Assembly: GCA_041394945.1 (NCBI GenBank)
Contig: JAWKHH010000004.1
Coordinates: 620,001-684,000, forward strand
Source of the DNA: Bryobacteraceae bacterium
GTDB lineage: Bacteria; Acidobacteriota; Terriglobia; Bryobacterales; Bryobacteraceae
Direction of reading: 5' to 3'
Length of the DNA: 64,000 bases
Every line of letters starts with the position of its first letter. Position 1 is the stretch's first letter. Below, one piece after another: positions 8,620 through 17,811 of this stretch. The notes under the pieces are model-generated. The model worked only from the letters and a program-made list of their open reading frames with translations. It did not search any database and had not been told where the DNA came from. Both the position numbers and the translations under genes were made by a program.

Positions 8620-9489
8620 TTGAAAACGGCTTCGCGATCGGCGGAACTGGCGCTGTTGGGGGTGACGGTTGTATGGGGCGCGACGTTCACGCTGGTGAAA
8701 GGGGCGCTCGAAGACGTTTCGACGCTGCTGTTTCTGACGCTGCGGTTCACGGCCGGGGCGGCGATGATGGCGGCGCTGCTGCGGCCTTCGTGGAGCGGAT
8801 CGGGTCCGGCGCTGGCGGCGGGAACGCGGGGAGGATTGATCGCCGGGCTCTGCCTGGCGGCGGCCTATTTCCTTCAGACGGCCGGTCTGCGGCTGACGAC
8901 GCCGACGCACTCGGCCTTTCTCACGGCGCTCTGCGTGGTGCTGGTACCTTTTTTCGGCGCGCTCGTCTATCGGGTTGTACCGCGATGGATGGAGGGACTG
9001 GGTGTAGGGTTGGCGCTGGTGGGAACGGCGCTGCTGACTTCTCCTTTTGAAGGTTCCGGCTTTTCCACCGGCGACTTGCTCTCCGGGCTTTGCGCCGTCG
9101 CCTTCGCTTTTCACATCCTGGCGATGGGGGCCTTCGCGCCCCGGGCCGATTTCGCGCGCCTTTCGGTGATGCAACTAGCCATCGTGGCGGTACTAGGGAT
9201 ATTGACATGTTGGTGGGCCGAGCCGATGTATGTTCGTTGGACGCCGCGTTTGTTCTTCGCGCTGGCGGTGACGTCGGTGTTGTGCACGGCGGCGGGCTAC
9301 ACGGTGCAGGCGTGGGCGCAGCAGCGGACGTCGGCGACACGCGCGGCGCTGATCTTCTCGTTGGAACCTGTTTCCGCGGCGACTACGTCTTATGCAATAG
9401 ATGGAGAGCCGCTCGCCGGTCCGGCACTGTGGGGAGCGGCGCTGATCCTGGCTGGCGTGCTGGTGGTGGAGTTGAAACCAAACCGTTAG
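8620..9489 (+). CDS. DMT superfamily (EamA) transporter
   Basis: A 289-residue integral membrane protein with about ten hydrophobic helices in two EamA repeats. Typical blocks are LLGVTVVWGATFTLVKGAL at the start of repeat 1, PTHSAFLTALCVVLVPF, and in repeat 2 SATRAALIFSLEPVSAATTSY. The family exports small metabolites or amino acids; the substrate is unknown. It starts with TTG, with a -10-like TACAAT six bases upstream and no Shine-Dalgarno. It is divergent from the dehydrogenase pair. Confidence 0.9.
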   Translation: MKTASRSAELALLGVTVVWGATFTLVKGALEDVSTLLFLTLRFTAGAAMMAALLRPSWSGSGPALAAGTRGGLIAGLCLAAAYFLQTAGLRLTTPTHSAFLTALCVVLVPFFGALVYRVVPRWMEGLGVGLALVGTALLTSPFEGSGFSTGDLLSGLCAVAFAFHILAMGAFAPRADFARLSVMQLAIVAVLGILTCWWAEPMYVRWTPRLFFALAVTSVLCTAAGYTVQAWAQQRTSATRAALIFSLEPVSAATTSYAIDGEPLAGPALWGAALILAGVLVVELKPNR

Positions 9490-9525
9490 AATTAGAATGA
9501 GTCCGTACTGGGAGAATGGAGTAGT

Positions 9526-11148
9526 ATGAACTGGCTACAGACGATGAAGAAGCAGAAGGTGATCCCGCTGACGCTGATCCTGGCGACGCTGGCGGTGGGT
9601 ATCGTGATCGGGACGCTGGTGAACACGGGCGTTCGCGCGGAACGGAACGAGAAGCCGATCACCGATGCGACGCCGCTCGCGATTCCGACGCCCACGCAGT
9701 TGGGGAACGACTTCACGGCGCTGGTGAAGAAGATGGAACCGGCGGTGGTGCACGTGAGCACGGAGTACAGCGGCAAGAAAGAGACCCAGACGGCGCAGAG
9801 GCGCGGCACTCGCCCTCCAGCCGAGGACGAGGACGACCAGAGCCTCGACCTGTTCCGGCGGTTCTTCGGCGACCGGCTGCCGGAAGGCATGCGCGAGAAT
9901 CCGACGCCGCGGTTCAAGCGCCAGGGCGCGGGCTCCGGCTTCATCGTGGATCCGAAGGGGTACATCATCACGAACGAACACGTGGTGGATGAGGCCGACA
10001 AGATCAAGGTGAAGCTCCATGGCGACCAGACGGAGTATTCGGCGAAGCTGATCGGCACCGACAGCGAGACCGACGTGGCCGTGATCAAGATCGACGCGGG
10101 CAGGCCGCTGCAGGCGATTCCGGTTGGGAATTCGGATGCGGTGGACGTCGGCGACTGGGCGGTGGCGATCGGTTCGCCGTTCGGGCTCGAAGCGTCGGTG
10201 ACGGCGGGCATCGTGAGCGCGAAGGGACGGAGCCTGGCGAATTCGCAGCAGTTCCAGCGGTTCATTCAGACGGACGCGGCCATCAACCCGGGCAACTCGG
10301 GCGGTCCGCTGCTGAACATCCGGGGCGAGGTAATAGGAGTGAATACGATGATCGCGACCCGGAGCGGCGGTTATGAGGGGATCGGGTTCGCGCTGCCGGT
10401 GAACATGGCGGTGAAGACCTATAACCAGTTGATCAAGTACGGGCATGTGACGCGCGGTTCGATCGGCATTTCGTGGAACCCGAGCCAGGAGAAGCCGGAA
10501 GCGCTGAAGGCGCTGGGGCTGGATCACGGCGTGATTGTGGATGCCGTTACCGAGGGTGGCCCGGCGGAAAAAGCCGGTGTGAAAGTGGACGACGTGGTGG
10601 TGGCGGTGAACCGCAAGCCGGTGAAGGCGGGCGACGACCTGGTGTCGGTGGTGGCGGATACCTCCGTTGGCGAGAAGGTCACGGTGACCGTGGATCGCAA
10701 CGGCAAGAAGATCGATATCCCGATCACGGTGGAGGACCGCTACGAAGTCTTCAAGGACGATCCGCGATTCGCGCGGATGCGGAAGCCCAAGGGCGGGGAG
10801 GATGTGGAGGCCGAAGGCGCGGAGGTGAAGTTCGGGTTCTCCGGGCGCGCGGTCTCCGATGCGGAACGGGAAAGCTTGAAGCTTGCCGATGGGAGAGGCG
10901 TGATGGTGACCCAGGTCCAGGAGGAGACCTTCGCCGAGGATATCGGGCTGCGGCCGAACGACGTGATCGTATCGATCAACCGGGAGCCGGTGAACACGAT
11001 CGACGATATCAAGAGGGTGCAGGCAACGTTGAAGCCTGGGAGCGCGGTGGCGTTCCGCGTGATGCGGCCGAGCCCGCTGACCGGGCGGACTGGGGCGGCT
11101 GGACCGCCGGCGTCGTTCATGCTGTCGGGCACGTTGCCGAGGAACTGA
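9526..11148 (+). CDS. Do/HtrA family periplasmic serine protease with two PDZ domains
   Basis: A 540-residue protein with an N-terminal membrane anchor or signal (about residues 12-30). The trypsin-like domain shows the triad: His152 in NEHVVDE, Asp183 in DVAVIKI and Ser258 in GNSGGP. Two PDZ domains follow, with carboxylate-binding-type segments near GVIVDAVTEGGPAEKAGVKVDDVV and GVMVTQVQEETFAEDIGLRPNDVI (each longer block seen in parts). The role is degradation or refolding of misfolded envelope proteins, which fits with bamA and ompH a few kb downstream. The exact paralogue (DegP, DegQ, DegS) is not assignable. Confidence 0.94.
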   Translation: MNWLQTMKKQKVIPLTLILATLAVGIVIGTLVNTGVRAERNEKPITDATPLAIPTPTQLGNDFTALVKKMEPAVVHVSTEYSGKKETQTAQRRGTRPPAEDEDDQSLDLFRRFFGDRLPEGMRENPTPRFKRQGAGSGFIVDPKGYIITNEHVVDEADKIKVKLHGDQTEYSAKLIGTDSETDVAVIKIDAGRPLQAIPVGNSDAVDVGDWAVAIGSPFGLEASVTAGIVSAKGRSLANSQQFQRFIQTDAAINPGNSGGPLLNIRGEVIGVNTMIATRSGGYEGIGFALPVNMAVKTYNQLIKYGHVTRGSIGISWNPSQEKPEALKALGLDHGVIVDAVTEGGPAEKAGVKVDDVVVAVNRKPVKAGDDLVSVVADTSVGEKVTVTVDRNGKKIDIPITVEDRYEVFKDDPRFARMRKPKGGEDVEAEGAEVKFGFSGRAVSDAERESLKLADGRGVMVTQVQEETFAEDIGLRPNDVIVSINREPVNTIDDIKRVQATLKPGSAVAFRVMRPSPLTGRTGAAGPPASFMLSGTLPRN

Positions 11149-11175
11149 CGATTTGGTTACACTGATCGGGAGCGA

Positions 11176-11754
11176 ATGTACCGCGTAGTCAACCTGCTTT
11201 TCGCTATCGTATTGCTGAGCGCGGCTTTGGCGTCGACCAAGGCCGCGCCGGCGAGCAAGAAGAGCTCAACGCGAAGCAGCAGCAGCCGCCGCACGGCAAC
11301 GAGTAAATCGACAGCGAAGAAAGCGCCGGCGAAGAAGTCGACGTCGAAGTCGTCGAGCGCGCGGAGATCCACCTCGTCTTCGGCGAAGAAGCGGACGTCT
11401 TCGAAGCGCACCACATCCAAACGCCGGCGCCGTGTCTCTTCGCGCCATTACACGCGGGTGGGCCAACAGAAGCCAGCGGCGGACCGGATTACGGAGATCG
11501 AAGCGGCGCTGGTGAAGCACGGCGTGCTTGCCGGCGAACCCGACGGCGTCTGGGACGATGCATCGAAGGAAGCATTGAAGCGCTTCCAGGAATCCCACCA
11601 CATCGCCGCCACGGGGCGCATCACGTCACTCTCGCTGATCGCGCTAGGGCTCGGGCCACAGCGGCAGCCGATGGTGAACGCGGCGCTGCCGGGCACGGTG
11701 AACTCCGCCCCCGCAGTGGCGTCGGGCGACGGCGACGGCAGCCCGCGCGACTAA
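11176..11754 (+). CDS. secreted peptidoglycan-binding domain protein with a Lys/Ser/Arg-rich linker
   Basis: A 192-residue protein with a signal peptide (about 1-25), a very basic low-complexity segment of Lys, Ser, Arg and Thr (about 28-95), then one PGBD-like domain (about 100-155) with KHGVLAGEPDGVWD and ALKRFQESHHI. The domain suggests cell-wall binding; the basic tract resembles histone H1-like tails and could bind nucleic acid or anionic wall polymers. It is followed by a Pro/Ala-rich end. A -10-like TACACT sits 12 nt before the ATG, with GGGAG between them as ribosome binding site. Confidence 0.75.
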   Translation: MYRVVNLLFAIVLLSAALASTKAAPASKKSSTRSSSSRRTATSKSTAKKAPAKKSTSKSSSARRSTSSSAKKRTSSKRTTSKRRRRVSSRHYTRVGQQKPAADRITEIEAALVKHGVLAGEPDGVWDDASKEALKRFQESHHIAATGRITSLSLIALGLGPQRQPMVNAALPGTVNSAPAVASGDGDGSPRD

Positions 11755-11778
11755 AAATTTACCCTCGAAAAACTGAAT

Positions 11779-12888
11779 ATGACTATTGGCGTTCCCACGG
11801 AAGTGAAGGACCACGAATCCCGCGTCGGCGTTGTTCCGAGCGGTGTGACCGCGCTGGTGGAAGCGGGGCACGAAGTGCTGGTGCAGACCGGGGCCGGGGA
11901 GGCGAGTTCGATCCCCGACAAGTTCTACGAGCGCGCCGGGGCGAAGATCGTGGAGACGGCGGCCGAGGTTTGGCGGGCGAACATGGTGGTGAAGGTAAAG
12001 GAGCCGCAGCCGGTGGAGTACGGCTATCTGCGGTCCGATTTGATCCTTTTCACGTACCTGCACCTGGCGCCGCTGCCGGAATTGACGGGGAGGCTGCTCG
12101 AGAGCGGGGCGACGTCGATCGCGTATGAGACGATTCGCGAGCAGGACGGATCGTTGCCGCTGCTGACGCCGATGAGCGAGGTGGCGGGGCGGATGGCGGT
12201 GCAGGTTGGGGCGCAGTACCTGGAGAAGCCGAACGGCGGGCGCGGGATCCTGCTGGGCGGGGTGCCGGGCGTGGCGTCGGCAAACGTGGTGATTTTGGGC
12301 GGCGGCGTGGTGGGGTTGAACGCGGCGAAGATGGCGGTGGGGCTGGGCGCGAACGTCACGATCATCGATCGGAATCTGAACCGCCTGCGCGAGCTCGACG
12401 ATATCTTCAATAACCAGATCGTGACGCTGGCCTCGAACATCTGGACGATTCATGAGTCAGTGAAGCTGGCGGATCTGGTGGTGGGAGGCGTGCTGATTCC
12501 AGGCGCGTCGGCGCCGCGGCTGGTGCGGCGGTACATGCTGGGCGACATGCGGCGCGGGTCCGTGCTCGTGGATGTGGCGATCGACCAGGGCGGCTGCTTC
12601 GAGACGTCGCGGGCGACGACCCATACCGATCCGGTGTACGAGGTGGATGGAATCCTGCACTATTGCGTGTCGAACATGCCGGCGGCGGTGCCGCACACCT
12701 CGACGCTGGCGCTGACCAACGCGACGTTTCCGTATGTGCTCGAGATCGCAAAGCGCGGTTTTCAGGGCGCGGTGGAGCGGAGCGCGGCGATTCGGCAGGG
12801 AGTGAATACGTACAAAGGGCAGATTACGTTCGAGGGGGTGGCGGAGTCGCAGGGGCGTCCGTGGGCGGAGTTGTCGACTCTTCTGTAA
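11779..12888 (+). CDS. ald: alanine dehydrogenase
   Basis: A 369-residue protein of the normal length for Ald. N-terminal GVPTEVKDHESRVGVVPSGV, the catalytic MSEVAGRMAVQVGA region, the NAD-binding VVILGGGVVGLNAAKMAVGLGA, and ESVKLADLVVGGVLIPGA plus HYCVSNMPAAVPHTST are all present. It interconverts L-alanine and pyruvate with NAD and ammonium in the cytoplasm. The 3' end overlaps the reconstructed end of the convergent Uma2 pseudogene. Confidence 0.96.
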   Translation: MTIGVPTEVKDHESRVGVVPSGVTALVEAGHEVLVQTGAGEASSIPDKFYERAGAKIVETAAEVWRANMVVKVKEPQPVEYGYLRSDLILFTYLHLAPLPELTGRLLESGATSIAYETIREQDGSLPLLTPMSEVAGRMAVQVGAQYLEKPNGGRGILLGGVPGVASANVVILGGGVVGLNAAKMAVGLGANVTIIDRNLNRLRELDDIFNNQIVTLASNIWTIHESVKLADLVVGGVLIPGASAPRLVRRYMLGDMRRGSVLVDVAIDQGGCFETSRATTHTDPVYEVDGILHYCVSNMPAAVPHTSTLALTNATFPYVLEIAKRGFQGAVERSAAIRQGVNTYKGQITFEGVAESQGRPWAELSTLL

Positions 12889-13453
12889 AGCTGACCTTGG
12901 CGTAGAGATCGGCGAGGCCGAGGCGGCAGCCGATGGAGTCGAGGGCGATTTTGGATTCGAGGCCGGAGGCTTCGGTGAGAAGCCACGCACCGGCGGGTTG
13001 ACGGGTCTAGAGTTCGACGTGCGGGTAGTCCTGGGCGATGAGCACGTATTGCTGGAGAGAGGGAATGGTGCGGTAGTGCTCGGCTTTCTTGCCGCGGTCG
13101 TAGGATTCGGTGGAGGGGGAGAGAATTTCGACGAGTAGGGTGGGGTTGAGCAGGGTGTCGACGTGGGTGTCGAGAAAGCGAGGTTGGCCGCAGACGACGC
13201 TTGCGTCGGGGTAGGTGTAAAGGCCACTCTGGCTGACCAGTACGCGCATGTCCCCGAAGTAAACCTCGCAGTCGCGGCCGACGACCTGTGCGCCGATGAT
13301 CCTGTTGAAATGGCTCGCTATCAGGTTGTGCTCACGGATTGCCCCGGACATCGCGAACGTTTGGCCGCCGAAGTATTCGCTCTTGTACCCGGCGCGGCGC
13401 CCGGTCGCCAGGTACTGCTCGGGCGTTAGGCGGGGCAGCGGCTGTGAGGACAC
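12824..13453 (-). pseudogene. Uma2-type endonuclease gene with an in-frame nonsense codon
   Basis: From GTG 13453 the product reads SSQPLPRLTPEQYLATGRR, then PDASVVC and LLVEILSPSTESYDRGKK, the Uma2/DUF820 restriction-endonuclease-like core. A TAG at 13009-13007 stops it after 148 residues. The same frame continues with TRQPAGAWLLTEASGLESK and IALDSIGCRLGLADLYAKV to a TAA at 12826-12824, as expected for the family C-terminus; ELY at the junction would be normal, so TAC to TAG is the simplest change. The catalytic acidic residues precede the stop, so residual activity is possible. Its 5' end also carries a 16-bp tandem duplication. Confidence 0.78.
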
Positions 13454-13476
13454 AACCCTATGAGGACACAACCCTA
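13445..13476. repeat. perfect 16-bp tandem duplication at the Uma2 start
   Basis: TGAGGACACAACCCTA occurs twice head to tail (13445-13460 and 13461-13476). On the minus strand a -10-like CATAAT (13481-13476) is followed by 6 nt and a GTG at 13469, which now reads GTG TCC TCA TAG. The in-frame GTG of the nuclease is the second copy, at 13453. Before the duplication the -10/N6/GTG layout would have led straight into the gene. Confidence 0.9.
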
Positions 13477-13522
13477 TTATGCGGCCCGCCAGATGCAGCG
13501 CCAATGGGCAGGAGGCGCTGCC

Positions 13523-14008
13523 ATGGCTGCCCCACATACGCTGAACGACATTCGCGAGTTTCTGGCTCACCGGCGGATCGCGATGCCCGGTATCTCGCGC
13601 AATCCGAAACACTTCAGCCGGCTGCTATTCGCCGATCTGCGGCGGCGCGGCTACGACGTCGTGCCGGTGAATCCGGCGGCGGCGGAGATCGATGGCGTCC
13701 GCTGCGCGGCGTCGATGCGCGAAATCGCGCCCCCCGTGGAGGGCGCGTTGGTGATGACGCCCGCCGGCCAGACGCGCGCGGTGCTCGAAGACTGCGAGGC
13801 GGCGGGAGTTCGGGACGTCTGGCTGTACCGGGCGTTCGGACCGGGCGCCGTCTCCGGCGAAGCGCTCGAGTACGCGGCCAGGCGCGGGATGCGAGTGATC
13901 GGGGGAGAGTGTCCTTTCATGTTCCTGCCGGACACAGCTTGGCCCCACCGCGCGCACAATGCTTGGCGCGCGATGACCCTGCGGCTGCCCCCCGAATCCC
14001 GGGCTTGA
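13523..14008 (+). CDS. CoA-binding domain protein (YccU-like)
   Basis: A 161-residue protein with a Rossmann-like CoA-binding domain: IREFLAHRRIAMPGISRNPKHFS, then LRRRGYDVVPVNPAAAEIDGVRCA, and GGECPFMF near the C-terminus, as in YccU-type proteins. The family is widespread, but its role is not known. ATG 13523 was chosen over the upstream ATG 13460 because AGGAGG lies 7 nt before it. It is divergent from the Uma2 pseudogene. Confidence 0.85.
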   Translation: MAAPHTLNDIREFLAHRRIAMPGISRNPKHFSRLLFADLRRRGYDVVPVNPAAAEIDGVRCAASMREIAPPVEGALVMTPAGQTRAVLEDCEAAGVRDVWLYRAFGPGAVSGEALEYAARRGMRVIGGECPFMFLPDTAWPHRAHNAWRAMTLRLPPESRA

Positions 14009-14169
14009 AAATCCGCTATCATGAGTTAACACCTGCCGCTCCTCCGGCACTGGCCGACGCTTGCCCGGTTGGCTACAATAAACAATTTGGCCGAGCTGGC
14101 GATCGGTGAAACCGGGGGGATGCTAGTGGCGTCCTTCTGGAAGCGCAGAGTGGAAAGGAACCGTTGTTG
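14009..14169 (+). promoter_or_regulatory. upstream region of bamA with a -10-like element
   Basis: A TACAAT hexamer at 14074-14079 lies about 85 bp before the bamA start, giving a leader of roughly that length. AAGGAA at 14155-14160 is the likely ribosome binding site. No convincing -35 was found. Confidence 0.4.
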
Positions 14170-17118
14170 ATGACGTTTTGCAGGCCTTGGCGCCTGGCGA
14201 AGATAGCTCTGTGTCTGTGTTCCCTTCTTCCTCTGCCGCAGGCTTTCGGTCAGCCGCAACAGGGAGCACAACCTCCCGCGCAGGCTCCGAAACCAGCGAA
14301 TCCATTCGAAACCGTACCCGAGACGAAGGACGAGGCGAAGCCCGCCCAGCAGCCGAAGCCGGCATCGCCGTTCGAGAAACCGACCACGGCGCCTGAAAAG
14401 CCCACCCCGCAGCAGACTGAAGACGTGATCGAACTGATCGAGTTTCGTGGAGCGCGGCGGGTGCCGCAGGATACGCTACGCGCGCTGATCTTCTCGAAAA
14501 AGGGCGACCGGCTGGATCCGGAAATGCTCCACCGGGACTTCATGGCGCTGTGGAACACGGGCCGGTTCGACGACATCACGCTCGAACGGGAGCCGGGGCA
14601 GGCGGGATGGATCATCCGGTTCCGGGTGGTGGAGCGGCGCGTCATCCGGTCCATCAAGTACGACGGGATGAAGTCGATCACGGTGTCGGAAATCCTGGAC
14701 CGGTTCAAGGAACGGCGGGTGGGGTTGTCGGTGGAACAGCAGTACGATCCGAACCGCGTGCAGCGGGCGGCGGTGGTGTTGAAGGAGTACCTTTCCGAGC
14801 GCGGCCGCCAGTTCGCCACGGTGGAGCCCGACATCCGGCAGATTCCTCCTTCGTCGCTCGAGGTGACGTTCAAGGTGCGGGAAGGGCCGAAGGTAAAGGT
14901 CGGCAAGATCGAGATCGAAGGCAACAAGTCGTTCAGCGACCGGCAGGTGATCCGCGCGATGCGGAATTCGCGGCCGATCGGGATTCCGCATTCGATCCTT
15001 TTCGAGAATCTGTTCGCGAAGTCGTTCGACTCGACCAAGCTCGAGATGGACAAAGACATGATCCGCGACTACTACCAGCAGCGCGGGTATTTCACGGCGC
15101 GAGTGCTCGAACACCAGGTTGCGATGCGCGACGTGGGCGGCAACGGACTTCGGATACCGCTGTTCAAGCCGAATCGCCCCGGCAAGCGCGCCGACCTCAC
15201 GCTCATGGTCGAAGAGGGGCGCCAGTACAAACTCAACAAGATGCTGTTCACCGGGGTTAAGCTGTTCCGGACGCCGGAAACAATCTTCCCGAACGTATTC
15301 CAGTTGAACGAAGGCGACCTGTTTTCGACCGCGAAACTGCGCAAGGGCATCGAGCAGATGCGGAAGATCTACGGCGAGTTCGGCTACATCGACTTCGTTC
15401 CGGAACCGGAGTTCGAGCCGCTGCCGGGCACGGATAAGATCAACCTGACGCTCAACGTCGACGAAGGCAAGCAGTTCTTCGTGCGCCGCATCGATTTCGT
15501 GGGCAACACGACGACTCGCGACAAGGTGATCCGCCGCGAGATCCTGCTCGACGAGGGCCAGATCTACAACACGCGCTACTGGGAACTTTCGCTGCTCCGG
15601 CTGAACCAGCTCGGCTACTTCGAGGTGCTCAAGGAGAACGAAGCGGCCGACATCAAGCGCGACACGAAGACGAACACGGTGGACATCACGCTCAAGGTGA
15701 AGGAGCGTGGCAAGAATTCGGTGCAGTTGAACGGCGGCGTGTCGGGCATCGCGGGCAGCTTCGTCGGGTTCGGGTATTCGACGAACAACTTCCTCGGCCT
15801 GGGCGAGACGTTGTCGATCGACGCGCAACTCGGTGACCGCATCCGCAACGTGACGTTCGGATTCACGGAACCGTATTTCCTGGACCGCCCGATCACGGTG
15901 GGCTTCACGGTGTACACGACGCGATTCAACTTCGACCAGGGCCGCGAAGTTTCGCTGCTCACCGGGCGAAACCTGCTGCCGCTGTTCAACCAGCTCGGGC
16001 GGGACAACCTGCTGAACTATGTTTCGAACGGCGGCGGGTTCACGACATTCATCAGCGCGCCGACGCGAAAGCTGGGCGGGCTGTTCGCGCGCGTGGGGCT
16101 CACCTACAGCTACGGCGTGCAGAACATCCGGACGGAGTCGCTGGCGTCGCGCCAGTACTTCGAGTACATCAACTTCCAAGGGCTGGACGGGCAGAACTCG
16201 CTGAACGGCATCAAGACGAGCGCGCTGATTCCGTCGTACAGCTTCAACTCGGTGGACCACCCGATCACGCCGTCGCGCGGCAAGAGCCTGTTCATCTCGA
16301 CGCAGTTCGCCACCGTGGGCGGCAACGTGCGGATGATCGAGCCGACGGTGGACTTCAAAATTTTCCGCGCCGGCCTCAAGAAGGGCCATGTGATCGGCGC
16401 GCACTCGCTGTTCCGCTTCGTGAGCGGGTATTCGGGCAAGGTGGCGCCCCCGTTCAACCGGTTCTATATGGGCGGCGAGAACGACATTCGCGGGTTCGAA
16501 ATCTGGGGCATCAGCCCGGTTGCGTTCATTCCGAGCGAAGCGTCCGTGCCGCTGCTGAACGCGGACGGTTCGGCGCGCCTGCAGAGGACCATCGACCCGA
16601 CGACGGGCGGAGAGGTGCTGTCGCCGGTGCTGACGTCGGTGCCGGTGTACCAGATGATCTTCCCGGGCGGCGACACGCAGATGGTGAACAACTTCGAATA
16701 CCGGATCCCGATCGCGGGTCCGGTGACGCTGGCGCTATTCGCCGACGGCGGGTTCAACAAGATCACGCGGACGAACCAGTTGCGTGTCAACCCGGGGCGG
16801 CTGCTGGAGCTGAACGCGAAGTTCCCGCAGGCGGCGTTCCAGAACCAGATTCCGATCGCGGCGGGAACGCAGAAGTTCCGCAGTTCAGTGGGCGTGGAGT
16901 TTCAGATCATGATGCCGGTGGTGAACGCTCCGTTCCGGCTGTACTGGGCTTATAACCCGACGATCTTGCGGGACTTCCTGATTCCGCCGATCGTGGTGGA
17001 TCAATCCTACTTCCCCAATTCGGCGTCGTTCGCCAACGCGGTGGCGTCGGTGGGCCAGGCGTTTCCGTTCTTCGAGCGGCGGAAATTGTGGCGATTCACG
17101 ATCAGCCGGACGTTCTGA
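14170..17118 (+). CDS. bamA: outer membrane protein assembly factor BamA
   Basis: A protein of about 982 residues with a signal peptide ending near AFG/QPQ, a Pro/Gln/Lys-rich linker (about 25-80), several POTRA domains (about 85-460; for example IEFRGARRVPQDTLRALIFSKKGD and VRRIDFVGNTTTRDKVIRREI, in parts) and a C-terminal 16-strand Omp85 barrel. FYMGGENDIRGFE matches the conserved (V/I)RG(F/Y) barrel-lumen motif, and the protein ends in Phe (FTISRTF), the barrel insertion signal. It inserts beta-barrel proteins into the outer membrane. The following gene is a periplasmic chaperone, the usual partner. TTG 14164 is an alternative start. Confidence 0.95.
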   Translation: MTFCRPWRLAKIALCLCSLLPLPQAFGQPQQGAQPPAQAPKPANPFETVPETKDEAKPAQQPKPASPFEKPTTAPEKPTPQQTEDVIELIEFRGARRVPQDTLRALIFSKKGDRLDPEMLHRDFMALWNTGRFDDITLEREPGQAGWIIRFRVVERRVIRSIKYDGMKSITVSEILDRFKERRVGLSVEQQYDPNRVQRAAVVLKEYLSERGRQFATVEPDIRQIPPSSLEVTFKVREGPKVKVGKIEIEGNKSFSDRQVIRAMRNSRPIGIPHSILFENLFAKSFDSTKLEMDKDMIRDYYQQRGYFTARVLEHQVAMRDVGGNGLRIPLFKPNRPGKRADLTLMVEEGRQYKLNKMLFTGVKLFRTPETIFPNVFQLNEGDLFSTAKLRKGIEQMRKIYGEFGYIDFVPEPEFEPLPGTDKINLTLNVDEGKQFFVRRIDFVGNTTTRDKVIRREILLDEGQIYNTRYWELSLLRLNQLGYFEVLKENEAADIKRDTKTNTVDITLKVKERGKNSVQLNGGVSGIAGSFVGFGYSTNNFLGLGETLSIDAQLGDRIRNVTFGFTEPYFLDRPITVGFTVYTTRFNFDQGREVSLLTGRNLLPLFNQLGRDNLLNYVSNGGGFTTFISAPTRKLGGLFARVGLTYSYGVQNIRTESLASRQYFEYINFQGLDGQNSLNGIKTSALIPSYSFNSVDHPITPSRGKSLFISTQFATVGGNVRMIEPTVDFKIFRAGLKKGHVIGAHSLFRFVSGYSGKVAPPFNRFYMGGENDIRGFEIWGISPVAFIPSEASVPLLNADGSARLQRTIDPTTGGEVLSPVLTSVPVYQMIFPGGDTQMVNNFEYRIPIAGPVTLALFADGGFNKITRTNQLRVNPGRLLELNAKFPQAAFQNQIPIAAGTQKFRSSVGVEFQIMMPVVNAPFRLYWAYNPTILRDFLIPPIVVDQSYFPNSASFANAVASVGQAFPFFERRKLWRFTISRTF

Positions 17119-17211
17119 GATGGCGCTCAAAACGGACTTGCGGAACGGTTTTCGCGCTTCCAAACGCCGGGCCTATGTTAGCATCAAGAGAAAATCCCTG
17201 GAGTCAATACT

Positions 17212-17811
17212 GTGAGTAAGAAATACGCCGCTGCGGCGGCCGCCGTCCTTTCCTTCGCTGCCGTTGCTACCGCGCAGACCAAGGTTGCCGTGATCCATAT
17301 CCAGCAAGCGATGATCAGCACGAACGAAGGCCAGAAGGCAGCGAACGACCTGCAGGCGAAGTTCGAGCCGAAAAAGAAGACGATCGAGGAAAAGCAACGG
17401 GAGTTGAACGCGCTCCAGGCCGAGCTGAACAAGGGAAGCAACACGATGGCGGAAGCCAAACGTGTGAGCCTGACGCGCGATATCGACGCCAAGACGAAGT
17501 CCCTGCAGCGCGATACGCAGGACGCGCAGGACGAGTTCGAGCAGGAGCAGAACCGGGTATTGAGCGAACTCGGGCAGAAGATGATGGTGGTGATCGACAA
17601 GTACGCCAAGGATAACGGCTACTCCGTGGTGATCGACGTGAGTTCGCAGCAGACGCCGGTGTTGTGGGCGTCGCCGAGCGTGAACATCACCGAGGCGATC
17701 ATCGACCTCTACAACAAGAACACGCCAGCGGCGGCAGCGCCGGCGGCCGCACCGGCGAAACCCGCCGCCGCGCCGGCTCCCGCCGCGCCGAAACCGGCGC
17801 CGAAGAAATAG
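17212..17811 (+). CDS. OmpH/Skp family periplasmic chaperone
   Basis: A 199-residue protein with a GTG start and a signal peptide (cleavage near TAQ/TKVA). Next come KVAVIHIQQAMISTNEGQKA, a long charged coiled coil (about 50-130) with repeated Lys/Glu/Gln, and a C-terminal Skp-type beta segment KYAKDNGYSVVIDVSSQQ. An Ala/Pro-rich tail (last 30 residues) is an extra. Skp binds unfolded outer-membrane proteins, and the position after bamA supports this. Its TAG stop shares one base with the GTG of the permease gene. Confidence 0.88.
   Translation: MSKKYAAAAAAVLSFAAVATAQTKVAVIHIQQAMISTNEGQKAANDLQAKFEPKKKTIEEKQRELNALQAELNKGSNTMAEAKRVSLTRDIDAKTKSLQRDTQDAQDEFEQEQNRVLSELGQKMMVVIDKYAKDNGYSVVIDVSSQQTPVLWASPSVNITEAIIDLYNKNTPAAAAPAAAPAKPAAAPAPAAPKPAPKK

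Noticed and set aside
14164..14172. TTG 14164 as start of bamA
   Set aside because: It is possible, but the ATG at 14170 is preferred with AAGGAA 9 nt upstream; the difference is two residues.
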